A stretch of DNA of 64,000 bases from Bryopsis sp. KO-2023 (lineage: Eukaryota > Chlorophyta > Ulvophyceae > Bryopsidales > Bryopsidaceae). Shown piece by piece: positions 1 to 10,149 of this stretch. The stretch lies in contig BSYQ01000002.1 in NCBI GenBank assembly GCA_030272585.1, forward strand, positions 3,782,001-3,846,000, written 5' to 3'. A model generated the notes under the pieces. It was not told the DNA's origin, did not search any database, and saw only the letters and a program-made list of their open reading frames with translations. How positions within the stretch are numbered: the first letter of the stretch is position 1; each line of letters starts with the position of its first letter. The position numbers and the translations under genes were made by a program.

Positions 1-244
1 TCGCAGGAGACTCTGCCCCCAGCAGAGTACCCGCCAATTCATCCACTGACCTACTTGCAGGAGACTCTGCCTCCAGCAGAGTACCCGCCAATTCATCCAC
101 TGACCTACTTGCAAGAGACTCTGCCTCCAGCAGAGTACCCGCCAATTCATCCACTGACCTACTTGCAGGAGACTCTGCCTCCAGCAGAGTACCCGCCAAT
201 TCATCCACTGACCTACTTGCAGGAGACTCTGCCTCCAAGAGAGT
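1..244 (-). repeat. 54-bp tandem repeat, about 4.5 copies, in-frame in pol
   Basis: Near-identical 54-bp units follow each other from the window edge to about position 244; only single-base differences separate copies. The period is a multiple of three. On the minus strand the frame that continues from the gag end is open through all copies and encodes an 18-residue unit beginning SPASRSVDEL and ending LLEAE. The array therefore lies in the N-terminal part of the pol frame of the left-edge retroelement. It runs off the window, so the copy number is a minimum. Confidence 0.85.
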
Positions 245-463
245 ACCCGCCAATTCAACGTTTTCCAAACGACCAACCTTCCCTTTCGGTGTGGCTTCAC
301 AAGGCACACCACCTGCCGGGTTCTGCTTCCCTGAAACAGATGCTACCCTCCCCATGGTAGCCTCCTTGTGTGGGTGGCTACGCCGGCCCTCCCACACTCC
401 TCTTCTGTCCTCCTTCACCTTTTCACTCCGGCCAAGGGACTCTCCAGCCCTTGACCTCTTTAG
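1..463 (-). CDS. N-terminal part of Ty3/gypsy pol, -1 frame relative to gag, truncated by window edge
   Basis: A minus-strand frame shifted -1 relative to gag is open from the gag stop (460-462) to position 1. No protease or reverse transcriptase motif is reached before the edge. The visible part is a basic, low-complexity linker followed by the 18-residue repeat. Position behind a zinc-knuckle gag implies pol. No classical XXXYYYZ slippery heptamer is seen at the overlap, so the expression mode (frameshift, or a decayed copy) is undecided. Confidence 0.5.
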
Positions 464-1653
464 TTTTCCGAGCAGTCAGCGGCGAAGTGGCCTTTCTTGC
501 CACACCTGTAACAATCAACATGTGCTGCTGATCTGCCCATATCCATTCTGCTCCTCTTGTCTGAGGAACCCTCTCCAGTTCCTGCTCGTCTCTGCCTCTG
601 GTGTCTGCGAGGACTGCCACTGCGTCCTCTGCTTTTACTGCGACTGTAACTGCGATCACCACCGCGACTGCCACTGCGACCTCTACTGCCGCTGCGACCT
701 TCCCTGACATCAAACCCCACGCGGTTACGCTGGAGGCCATCAACCTCCATGCGATCACCTAAGTGTGGTGCCTGACGCTGCGGGTGGTATCTGTCGCGTT
801 CGGTGTTATCCCTTCCTCGACTGCTGCTGCGACCTCTGCTCTGGGATCTGCCTCTGCTGAACGACCTGCCACGACTCTTCGATCTGTCCCTGCGCGACCT
901 TGCACGTCTGCTGCTGGGACTGCGATCTCTGTGGTAGTTATCAAGAGGACCTTCCCAAGTAGCCGCCAGCGCAATCGCTCTTTCGAGGGTGTTTGGATCT
1001 TCCATCTCAACCTTCGTCCGCAGACGCTCATGCAGTCCCTCCATGAACCTGAAGAGCTTTTCCCCAGGATTGCTGTCATGAATCTGCAGTGTGAGCCTGC
1101 GAAACTTGTGTACATACTCAGCAACCGAAAGTCGCCCCTGACGCAACCGAGACCACTCTCTCCTGAAGTCACGGTTCTCGTTCACCTTGCCAAATTCCTG
1201 TCTCAGCTGTTCAACCAAAGCAACAAGTGACTGAGGCAGTTCCTGGTGGCCTGCAAGAGCAGCCTCATATCTGCCTCTCCACCAAGTACCTGCAGCTCCC
1301 CTGAGTGATCCTGCAGCCACTAAAACCTGCTGCTCTACATCCCTTGTGCCTGTCACATCAAAATATGTCTGTAACTGCACCTGCCACTCATTCAGTGGGC
1401 TATCACCAGGGTCACCATACCAAGCATCTGGTGTCTTTGCTCTGGCCTTGCCCAGTGCTGCTGGAGCCTGTGGCTGAGGCAACCTTTCTGCCACAGCCTG
1501 CTGCACAACATCATTCATCTGATGGTTGACATTTGCAGCAACATTCCTCAGGTGAAGGACTTCATTCTGCAGATCTGTTATCATCTGCCTCATTGCCTGC
1601 AGATCGAAAGGATCTGGGGCTGGTACCCCCATCTGCTCCTCCCCGCCTGACAT
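460..1653 (-). CDS. gag: Ty3/gypsy-type Gag with zinc knuckle
   Basis: A 397-residue ORF. Residues about 75-240 match the retrotransposon Gag capsid fold: GTWWRGRYE, then a region rich in L, W and R with LRQEFGK and YVHKFRRLTLQI, as in gypsy elements. Residues about 240-350 are an arginine/serine-rich stretch with many SRGRS repeats, expected to bind nucleic acid. A CCHC zinc knuckle (CYRCGKKGHFAADC) sits 5 residues before the C-terminus. The product would assemble particles and package element RNA. It overlaps the upstream ORF by 92 nt in another frame, and pol follows in the -1 frame. The start is the first ATG of the frame; the true N-terminus could lie in the upstream ORFs. Confidence 0.85.
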   Translation of the reverse strand: MSGGEEQMGVPAPDPFDLQAMRQMITDLQNEVLHLRNVAANVNHQMNDVVQQAVAERLPQPQAPAALGKARAKTPDAWYGDPGDSPLNEWQVQLQTYFDVTGTRDVEQQVLVAAGSLRGAAGTWWRGRYEAALAGHQELPQSLVALVEQLRQEFGKVNENRDFRREWSRLRQGRLSVAEYVHKFRRLTLQIHDSNPGEKLFRFMEGLHERLRTKVEMEDPNTLERAIALAATWEGPLDNYHRDRSPSSRRARSRRDRSKSRGRSFSRGRSQSRGRSSSRGRDNTERDRYHPQRQAPHLGDRMEVDGLQRNRVGFDVREGRSGSRGRSGSRGGDRSYSRSKSRGRSGSPRRHQRQRRAGTGEGSSDKRSRMDMGRSAAHVDCYRCGKKGHFAADCSEN

Positions 1654-2107
1654 TCCTTCTGCGTCTCAGCTCGTTCTGCTCACGCCTCTGCTCGTTCTGC
1701 TCACGCCTCTCTTGCGTTGCCCTCTGCAATCTGTAGATAGGACACTGAGGATCAGAACAGTCGTAGTATCTGATGACGTTACCACTGCGTTCTGCCTTTC
1801 TGTGGCCGTGAGGAGGCGCTCTGAGAGGAGGTGGTGGCACCACTGCCAACGGGTGTCTCACTGGACCCAGAACCTGCACCGGTCTGGGTAACCTGTAAGG
1901 AGCTGGAACCCAGTCCCCTGCGAAAGTAAACAGATCAGGTGGCAGGTTTCCCTGAAACTCTGCCTCACCCTGAATCACAGTTTCCTCGTCTGTTTCTGCC
2001 TCACTTTCACTACTCCTCACTGCTACAGGTCTACCAAAACTCATACAACAACCAGAGTCAGAAGATCTCTTTTTACAGGTTGCTAGTTCTGATCCTTTCC
2101 TTCTCAA
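1562..2107 (-). CDS. Unrecognised ORF upstream of gag, overlapping it
   Basis: A 181-residue ORF in a different frame from gag, overlapping gag by 92 nt and the preceding ORF by 35 nt. It has an acidic N-terminal part (SSESEAETDEE), a proline-rich middle (AVVPPPPLRAPP), a short CSDPQC motif, then an arginine/glutamate helix with repeated RREQNE. The CxDPxC motif and its surroundings resemble the CRNPNC region of the next ORF upstream. No known family is recognised. It may be a reading frame of the 5' part of this element or a frameshifted Gag extension. Confidence 0.4.
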   Translation of the reverse strand: MRRKGSELATCKKRSSDSGCCMSFGRPVAVRSSESEAETDEETVIQGEAEFQGNLPPDLFTFAGDWVPAPYRLPRPVQVLGPVRHPLAVVPPPPLRAPPHGHRKAERSGNVIRYYDCSDPQCPIYRLQRATQERREQNEQRREQNELRRRRNVRRGGADGGTSPRSFRSAGNEADDNRSAE

Positions 2108-2396
2108 GCCACTCTAACAACAGAAGACAGTTCGGATTCCTACAAGTAACAGAGTATATCCAAGTACCCTGCCGAAACACCCAATAATGATCGTGCGAGG
2201 GAGCCAAAACTGAACTCTCCTCCACCTGACTCAGTGGTTCCTGCACCCTGTTTTCCCTGATAGGTCCTGCTCTGAAAACAAAGGCAGGTAAAGTCCGAGT
2301 CTGATCTGGCTGGTTCTCACTAGGAAACCCGTCAGACGACACTTCCTCTTCGTCGGAACTAACAACTGTAAAACCTGAGCCCACACTGCTCATCAA
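2073..2396 (-). CDS. Unrecognised ORF, first of three overlapping frames upstream of gag
   Basis: A 107-residue ORF starting MMSSVGSGF, with an acidic stretch (SSDEEEVSSD) and ending near a CRNPNC motif followed by LLLLEWLEKERIR. The layout 'aromatic-rich segment, C-x4-C with central P, leucine/arginine helix' recurs in the overlapping downstream ORF, hinting at an internal duplication. It lies between the LTR/PBS and gag, so it belongs to the element's leader. Function unknown. Confidence 0.35.
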   Translation of the reverse strand: MMSSVGSGFTVVSSDEEEVSSDGFPSENQPDQTRTLPAFVFRAGPIRENRVQEPLSQVEESSVLAPSHDHYWVFRQGTWIYSVTCRNPNCLLLLEWLEKERIRTSNL

Positions 2397-2399
2397 CTG

Positions 2400-2818
2400 C
2401 CAACCCTAGTTTCGCTACGCAAACTCTAACACTTCAGGCCGCGCAAATCTGCGTCTGTGCCCCCTTGCTGCTGCGCAAAACCTGCGCCTGCAAAACTCTA
2501 CCACTCAAGGCTGCGCAAATCTGCGTCTGTGCCCGCACTGAACTGTGCCCCTTACTGCTGCGCAAAACCTGCGCCTGACAACGTTCTGTGCTAGGCAACG
2601 CCTGCAAACTCTACTATAACCTTGCGTACAAAACGACCTCTGTGCAGCACTGCGCCTACACAAAACTGTGCGAAAACTGCGCCAACTATGCCTGCACTCA
2701 GCGCTACCCTGCGCCCTGATCGATTCTGCAAAAACCTTGCGCCTGAAAACTCTGCGCCTGCTGCTTCACCAGAACTCTCTACCTCTCCCAAGATCACTTG
2801 TGATCTTGCCACAAGAGT
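2400..2818 (-). other. Retroelement leader with degenerate TGCGC-rich repeats
   Basis: Between the primer-binding site and the first ORF is a leader with imperfect repeats around 'ctgcgcaaatctgcgtctg' and 'tgctgcgcaaaacctgcgcc', present at least twice between 2440 and 2580. No ORF with coding character is seen here. Confidence 0.5.
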
Positions 2819-2830
2819 GCTCCGAAACCA
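2819..2830 (-). promoter_or_regulatory. Primer-binding site of the left-edge retroelement
   Basis: The minus strand reads TGGTTTCGGAGC one base after the LTR end (TTGCA). The same 12 bases follow the 5' LTR of the chromovirus at 24634, so both elements appear to prime from the same tRNA. It resembles but does not equal the common initiator-Met site TGGTATCAGAGC. Confidence 0.7.
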
Positions 2831-2831
2831 A

Positions 2832-3181
2832 TGCAACGGCTGCGACTCTGCAAGTCTGCCAGCCAAGCTGAAGGTGAAACAAAGGGAGACCAAGGTGCAA
2901 AGCACTCCAAACAAGGTTAAAAGCTAGGTTAAAACCAAGTGTACCAATACCCTAGAGGCGCTGCCCAAATACCCTGCTGCAGCACCTCTGACAAGACCTG
3001 ATCCCCTGATCAGACAACTACTGAGCTGACACAGTGAACCCATCACTGTATCAGGTCAGATCACAGAATGTTCTGAGCTGCCAGTTCAGCAGGGACACCT
3101 GCTGAGCTGCCAGCTCGCCAACCTACAGTCAGATCTCCTGATTCAGGGCCCAGCAGGCTCTGAATCAAGCGATTCACTACA
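2832..3181 (-). repeat. 5' LTR of the left-edge Ty3/gypsy element
   Basis: On the minus strand the segment starts TGTAGTGAATC and ends CCGTTGCA directly before the primer-binding site. It is related to the solo LTR at 54086-54548: both contain CTGGCAGAC followed by CAGAGTCGCAG near the 3' end, a GGGTATTTGGGCAGC/GGGTATTTGGGCAGCACC segment, and GAGCTGCCAGTTC/CAGTTC palindromic units. The 5' boundary is inferred from this alignment. The partner LTR lies outside the window. Confidence 0.7.
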
Positions 3182-3189
3182 CAAAACGA

Positions 3190-3555
3190 CACGAACGAAC
3201 AGGGTGATGACGCTAATTTTGGTGCTGTGCGATCATTTTCGTAATTAACAGCAAGTGAGTCAACTCGAAAGTTCGCGCTGGCCGCGCGGGATGGGTCTCG
3301 CCGCCGCTTGACGCACTTCCAGACGCGACGAACGTTTGCGGCGGCGCAAACGGGGCCCTGGTTTGGTTTGGCTGCGAGTTTGCACGTTCGTTCCAAATCA
3401 CGTAATATTTGCGCGTTTGTTCGTTCAAAAAACACGAACGAACGGGATGCAGATTCGTTCGCGCGTTCGTTCCAAATCACGTAAAATTTCCTACGTGTCG
3501 CCGCACGTGGGCGGTTTTGCACGTTCGTTCGTTCAATCTGAACAGGCCCTTAGAG
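3190..3555. repeat. GC-rich block with CGTTCGTTC motifs, possible miniature element
   Basis: A GC-rich block with several CACGTTCGTTC and ACGAACGAACG motifs and two copies of 'cgttcgttccaaatcacgta' (about 3387 and 3467). A segment starting GGGGCCCTGGTTTGG (3353) and one ending CTGAACAGGCCCTT (3552) are roughly inverted, recalling MITE ends, but no target duplication was found. Confidence 0.35.
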
Positions 3556-3559
3556 GTGG

Positions 3560-6500
3560 TTCTAGGACGTTTTGAAGGGACACGTGGTGAGCTTCTAGGC
3601 AGCAGTTGAGTTCAGAGTGGTATTCCTGCCACGTGTGGGGGCAGATACCCGGTAGCTAGAGGCTTTGCTAGGACGTCCTAGCACTTCACTGGGAAGTTCA
3701 AATGAGTCAGTTTCTAGGCAGGGCTCATTTCCAGGCGCCCTCGCCTACTTAAGGGCATTGTTCAGAGACCAATGTAACTTTCTCCGAGAGGTCGTTTCCT
3801 TGTTGTGACAGTTCATCTATGACGATCATGTCACAACCCTTTCGAGTTTTTCTCTCGAAATGAGGTCCCCTCCTAGGTAAACAAGGGAAAGTAGTACCTA
3901 AAACTGTTGAACAGGGGAGACAGTTATCGATTCGAGTGCCCTCATTTTTGTAATACCTAACTAATCGAATTCTCTATCCACACCCATGATTAACATAGGG
4001 AAACGAACCTTATTATCTTAAATGCCTTTTTCTCTCTATTTACATCTATGTACCGTAAAAATGCGCCAATTGAGGCCTATGTTAGAAATTTGCTTAAGCT
4101 AGTATGAGCTAGTCTTCTTTATCGATCATGGTCTCCGTTAAAAACTCGATGGAAACATGTCTTCTTTATCGCTTAAAGTCTCTTGTAAGGATCAAATTTG
4201 GCATTGTTGTTGTACTTAGCCAAAAGAAGAAGGGAAATATTGCCAACCCAAAAGGCAAAAGGCAAATATGGCAGGAAAAAAGTTCGTTAACGTAAATAGT
4301 AATAAAAACTCAAGTAAGGAGGCCAAATCCCGACAAAGAGAAAAGCATTCTCGAAAAGTATTATAGTTGAAATGGGAATTCTGAATACTTGTTTTTGCAG
4401 GGGTTGAGATAGGGTTTAGAAAAACCCGCTGAGCTTCACAACCAAGCTGAAGAGTTCATGGAGGTCTACCGGATAGTGATCTTCGGACGAACCAAATGGG
4501 AACGGCTGGCAATCCCAATAATTAAAGAAAGGGGAATTTAATATAGATAAAAACGAAATACAGATATCTAAGTAAACCAAATTTTCAAATAAGGTTCTCA
4601 CTTCAATATGGTGCATTAGAGATGGGATCAAAAACCGAGACACATGGCGTATATCAATAATCAAACGCCAGCTCCTAGTAAACTATCCCTCTTCATGTTT
4701 CTTGATCATGTGCCCGACGAGACACATGAGTAGGAAATTGTACGAGACGTGAAGCCCTTTCCTTGCGAAGATAGTTTTTTGTTTCCGAATTCTATTGACT
4801 GTTGTTCCCCTTCGAATCATGATTCCGGTGATCGAAGGGTGGAATTTCCCCGGGAGACGGTGGCCTTGTAAAAATTTCAACGTCTGCTAAGTGGCACCCG
4901 AGCAATGCTAAATGTGGAGATGACGGCGCAATTGTCGGTCAAGGAAATCCTGAGGGTTGATGTCGCAAGCTCCCAGTGTACTAAATGTTCTATAAGAACA
5001 ATTTAGCATAAAAAAGAACAAATTCCTTGTTATATTGAAAATGATGGTAGCGACTAGGGTCCAAATTGAGGCGAAGTAATTACCGCTTCATCTATACCTC
5101 TGGTCACTATTCACAAAAAACAATCCCCAACATCCAACCATATGGTGGCCCATGATCCGCATAAAACCACATTACACTATGTACTACCTCTTAACACGTT
5201 GGAAAATTGTTAACCAGGTATATACGCATATTTGAACTCTTGTATATTTGAACGTCAGTAAGCCGATCTAGTGATCAACACCAATTCTACTACCAATTCT
5301 ACTGCCACTCCTTGCAACGTACTTTGAGCCCCCCTTTAATGTATAGTAGCGCCTGTAACGAGGGCTGATAGCAGAGCTATCATTGAAGTGAAGAGGTGTG
5401 ATTATCACATTGTGATGTAATTGGTGCACCTGGTGCAACGCATAACCTTTTGTTTGTCCCCACGGAACGCCGATTCAAGCATTGAAACGCGGAGGTAATG
5501 GATTCGAACCAAGGGGATATTATATATTGGTGGAGTCAAGGATTAGGGGGAGTAATAATGTGGGGGTCGATTTAGTTGATTAACTTGATTGATTTACGGG
5601 CCTATCACTTGGGGTATACATTCTTGTACACAAATCTTGTAATATTGTTGTCGAAGTGAAACAAATGAGGCAGGAGCCGTCTCCTATAAACCGGCTCTCA
5701 CGGGAGGGTCGGTTTCCTGGAGTCGTCTCCAGGAAAGTCTTTACAATCCTGTAGAAACGAGGTTCGAGTAGCACTATCTGACGTCGCTTGACTTGCTTGT
5801 TTTTCTACTATAGGAGCACTAGGACCTTCCAATCTTGCGTTCTGAAAAACTTGGGTTAAATTCTCGAGTCGCTTTTCGACGCTGAAAGCGCCGTAGGATG
5901 GACCATTCGCTAGAGTGTTTCCAAAAAAATTACGATAGAAATAAATTTGCTAGGGGCTCAAAAAACGAAAAGCAAAAAAATAGATCTCATACACTCATTC
6001 TTCTACATGGGTTCATTCGCCACATAAAAAGTCTTCGGGGGGGATAACATTCAAAGGAAACTAGCATAAACATTTTCTGGTGCATTGGACTCTTTAAATT
6101 TGAAGCTGCAGAATTTGAGCTGCTGCAGAGTTGGGTTTCGAAAAGCTTCATGGTTGTTGAAGGCAATAATAAACAAATTCAGTCGAAAAAAAAACATGGA
6201 CAAAAACAATCTTTTTTTATTGTCTAATCTACAAAAGTGATAGGGTCGAGCGATCAAATATTGCTTGTGTAGTTGACGCTAAAGTTTTCAGGAAGGTTTT
6301 TTTAACACTATGGAGTGTTTAATATGCTCGAAAAAAGAAAAGCGATATTCTTATAAAAAAAATATTTTTTGAATTTGGTTTCAAATGGGGGTGCATCTCA
6401 TTAATAATAAGTTAATATCGCCCTCTGGCGCATTTCCATGTAGAAACACAAACCGTTCGCGGGAGTGTCAAAACAGGTTCAAGTTCATAGTATGGAGCAT

Positions 6501-7540
6501 TTCGCTTGCGTTTGTTAGCGCTGTTGTAACTTTTTGGGTCCCCGGTGCTTCTCGCCAGGCCCTTTTAACAAAGACGACTGTTGCTTCTCGCCAATCTATA
6601 CACTCGACACCGTTTAACTCAATAGTTTTTTACACAAGTCGCTCATTCGTTCGAACCCACAGGTCTAAGCCAAAGTCCCACTAACAATTAATTGAACATT
6701 TATCCCATTACTCCCAGTAAAATCATCTAACCTTTTACTCTGTAAACCACACACGCAAAAAAAAAATACGCTATGTGAGGGGGAGGAATGTGGACCTTCA
6801 AAAAGGAAAAGAATTGAATAGTTCGTAGGAGATTTTCCCGATGGGTTCCAAAATTGTCACATCGGGGTTAACCGCCTCATGTAGCCCGTCCACTATGTAA
6901 ATGAGTGATAGGCCCTCCACTCTAATTATAATTTACCTCCCTACCCCTATCCATTTTGTACTCCCAAAAAACAGCCTACTTAAATAAAGAATCACCCTTT
7001 GTCCGAGTCAGCTCGTAGTTTGTACATTCGATCATAGTCCACTAATATCCTTAACCTAATTTCGGAAGAAAACATTCCCTTCCGCGAAATCAGGGGGTCC
7101 GATGAAAAAAGTTGAAGAGCCTCGATATTATCTCGCCTACAAGCCTCTAGCTCTTTCCGAAGGATTACAATCTTCTTTGTTGCTTGCTTTTCTTTCAAGT
7201 CAGCGCTATTGTTGACGACCTCTTATCTTTAAGAGTATAAAAGTTTGAGACTTTTTTTTCTTTTCATGATGAAACTGTCGTAGTGCGGCTTTTTTTTTCG
7301 GTTTGTCAGGATCGTATCGAGGTGGTGTCAAGGGCGGGGTAGACGCGCGTCACCCAAAGCAGCAATGTTACATTGTACGGTCATAATAGATAGGGGGAGA
7401 AGGAACAGAAAAGAGTTTCGTTTGAAGATACAGTTTTGTTACAGCCGTCGTGACAAATTTCTAGAGTCGGCGCTCTGGTCCCTTCGCTTTTTCGCCGAAG
7501 GATTTTTTGTCATCAGAAGGGCACTATTAAAGTGGCGGTC
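3560..7540. other. No recognisable gene; decayed AT-moderate DNA
   Basis: Only short, unsupported reading frames occur. Visible structures are a perfect TTGTGACA/TGTCACAA inverted pair at about 3814-3847 and a perfect 10-bp hairpin (TTTCCTGGAG/CTCCAGGAAA) at 5714-5737. A minus-strand frame at 6992-7198 has coiled-coil character (KKIVILRKELEACRRDN) and may be a remnant of a larger protein. Confidence 0.6.
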
Positions 7541-7551
7541 ATAACACATAC

Positions 7552-7843
7552 ATCAGACATGGGCTGAGACCCCTGTGCACAGGACAGGACAGAACAGACT
7601 GTCTGTTCTGTGCACAGGGTCAGACCTGTGCTGCACAGACCTGTACAGCATAGCACAGACAGGGTCTGTGCAAAATCTGTGCAGTTTTTGTGCAGTTCTG
7701 TGCAGATTCTGTGCAAAATCTGTGCAGATTCTGTGCAGTTCTGTGCTGTGCTGTGCAGGTGTGGTCACCTGTGCAGCACAGGTCCGATCTGTGCACAGCA
7801 TAGACAGTCGGTTCTGTCTTGTCCTGTTCAGCCCATGACTGAC
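7552..7843. mobile_element. 292-bp hAT-like MITE with 8-bp target duplication
   Basis: Inverted termini: the left end reads TCAGACATGGGCTGA and the right end read backwards reads TCAGTCATGGGCTGA; imperfect pairing continues for about 85 bp, including ACAGACTGTCT-like and GACCTGTGCTGCACAG blocks. The element is flanked by the exact 8-bp direct repeat ACACATAC at 7544-7551 and 7844-7851. An 8-bp duplication is the hAT signature. The interior is an array of TGTGCAG-type heptamers, so the whole element can fold back on itself. No transposase is present; it is non-autonomous. Confidence 0.8.
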
Positions 7844-9478
7844 ACACATACAAACTTCTTGTAGTTTCTTCGAGAAATGAGGTGCTTGATTGTTGAAAAA
7901 AGAATTGTGTGATGGATGCTTGGGTTTCATGGAGGTTCGACTCCTCCAACTCACGCCCGTTGAGAAATAGAAGCACTCTCATTTTCACGGTTGAACGAAA
8001 AAACTATTCTAGAAATAAACCAAGAAAGAATTCAGACCTTTAAGCAAACCCCAAAGGTTGTCATATCAACAACTCGTTATGCAATCGAATTAGTAGAATC
8101 TCTCCAAAAAATTGGAGGACAAAAATATAGGAAAGGACGATAACTCTCAAGTGGAGCAAGCAACGTAACCTTGAGTGTGGCGACGGGCTCCCAGAAACTT
8201 TCCCTCTACTCACTTTAGAAAACAACTTATAAATGTCGATGAACGGTGCAGAATAACAACCCTCTCTACCCAACAAAACAGTTCAAGCGCATTGTTGCTT
8301 TTTCGACGTTTTCGTCCTACCAACCCATTCCACAAATTGGGTGCATGTCACTTGCTGTTGTGCCGACTTTTTGGCTTGAGGATCTGGACCTCGCAGATTT
8401 TGCTTTGGTTTACACCAAACGGTGTTTTGTTTTAGCTCGGTTGAAGAAAATATGCACGCTAGGCACCCGTAGGAAAATCTCTATTGTATGTAGGTGGTCA
8501 AAAGGAAAGATGAAGACGCACATACACTTTGGATGGGCTTCTCTACATCAATTTACCACCACCCTCGGTCATAAAAACTATTCTCTTTTTAGTCAACACC
8601 TCCTCCTCTTCGTTTCCTAGCTCTTAAGAATTACGTTGATCTATTCTTAAAATAAGATTACCAAGTTTACTTTCCCTACAGTGTGTTGTTGTTTCAAGTA
8701 CTTGCCTTTTTAGTCTAAGTTAAAGGCAATATAAGCCACCTGACGCTTTTCTAAGATAAACTTGTGGCGTCACGAAATGTGAAATTTCATCGAAAAGAGT
8801 ATATGTTTTGAAATTTTATAGGTTCGCCAGAAGAGAAGGAACAGATAGAGTTCAACAAGCAATGGTTACCGAAGGAAAATATTCTCCTCCGGAAACAAAT
8901 CGGAGGCTTTAAAACAGTGAGAAGCTGAAGGGAAAGAGAAGGAAACAACATAAAGAATAGTGGGTGAACTCACAATCGCTCCGGGATAAAAAAACACACA
9001 TGAATGCGAGAGGTGATTGCCCCCGCGTACGTTTTCTTCACAAGATCAAAGACCTCATGTTACCTCGATATGGGATAAAATTTGGGAATGCAGAACTTGG
9101 AAGTGGATAGCCTTCTCAAGTTGGTGCTTGGGCTGTACCATTGTGCTGGCAAGCATTAAAAGAAAAACGCCAAGCCCTGTGTGAATATTCACAACGAAGA
9201 TGTGGTGCACTCGGCACATGGCCTCATTCACAAAGGAACAAAATTTCCTTCATTATGTCCCACTATTTCTTGTGACTCCAAGTGGCACTTCACCACATGG
9301 CAAATCAGTGTAAACGAATACGGAATACGGGATTCGGAATACGGAGTCCGAAATTTGAATACGAATACGAATACGGAATAATACGGTAAAATACGGTATG
9401 AATATGGAAAAATACGTTGGTTCAAGAAATAATTTTATGATCTAGTGGATGTCAACTTACGATCTCTTGAGCTCAATA

Positions 9479-9925
9479 CAGGGTTGCCAGAAACGTATTT
9501 TACTTTAATACGTTGACAATATTATACGAGTATTATACGTTCAAGGTATTTAATACGAGAAAAATACGCCAAAAATACGTGAATTTCAAATGTTGAAATA
9601 GAGACGAACAATGTCAAAAACCAGTTTTAAAATAGACTCCACACAAAACCAAACACAAAGAAGGCGACGATACTTGATAACAGATCGACGTGGTACCAAC
9701 AATGTCTACACAACATCACCACCGACTTTTTCCAATGACCCAAGGCGTTGAAAAAAGTCGCTCGCTCGAAAAAGTCGACTTTTTTCAGCGCCTTGGGTCG
9801 CTCTGTCTCGATATCAAGGGGTCACGTGATAGAATTCGCGTATTTAATCCGTATAATACGTTTGATAAAAAATACGCGTATAAACGTATCAAACTCGAGT
9901 TTTATACGCGTATTTTGCAACCCTG
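9479..9925. mobile_element. Inner hAT-like MITE (447 bp) nested in the outer one, TSD GCTCAATA
   Basis: The ends are CAGGGTTGCCAGAAACG and, read backwards from the right, CAGGGTTGCAAAATACG; CAGGGTTGC is a classical hAT terminus. The 8-bp duplication GCTCAATA is exact (9471-9478 and 9926-9933). The interior is rich in AATACG units like the outer element and includes a long hairpin at 9737-9799. Confidence 0.88.
9737..9799. repeat. 24-bp inverted repeat (hairpin) inside the inner MITE
   Basis: The arms at 9737-9760 and 9776-9799 pair at 23 of 24 positions with a 15-base loop. The arm begins GACCCAAGGCG and ends AAAAAAGTCG. Confidence 0.85.
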
Positions 9926-10149
9926 GCTCAATACATCATTTTAGGCACACAACAACATAAGATACTTCGGGAAAAGTTTACTTTGATTTCGATTGCATTT
10001 TACTCTATTTTCTCCATTTTTTTTTTTATTTTCGTTGAATTTTTCCGAATGTTTCCGAATTCTGATGAATACGGTTAATCAGTGGTGAATACGCAGAATA
10101 CGGCGAATTTTCGCGAATTCCCAGCGTATTCATTTACATTGTGGCAAAT

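Larger units (their letters stand above)
9306..10141. mobile_element. Outer hAT-like MITE (381 bp without its insert), TSD TGGCAAAT
   Basis: The left end is CAGTGTAAACGAATACG and the right end read backwards is CAATGTAAATGAATACG, matching at 14 of 17 positions. The direct repeat TGGCAAAT flanks it exactly (9298-9305 and 10142-10149). The interior is rich in GAATACGG units. A second MITE is inserted inside it at 9479-9925. Non-autonomous; no transposase ORF. Confidence 0.8.
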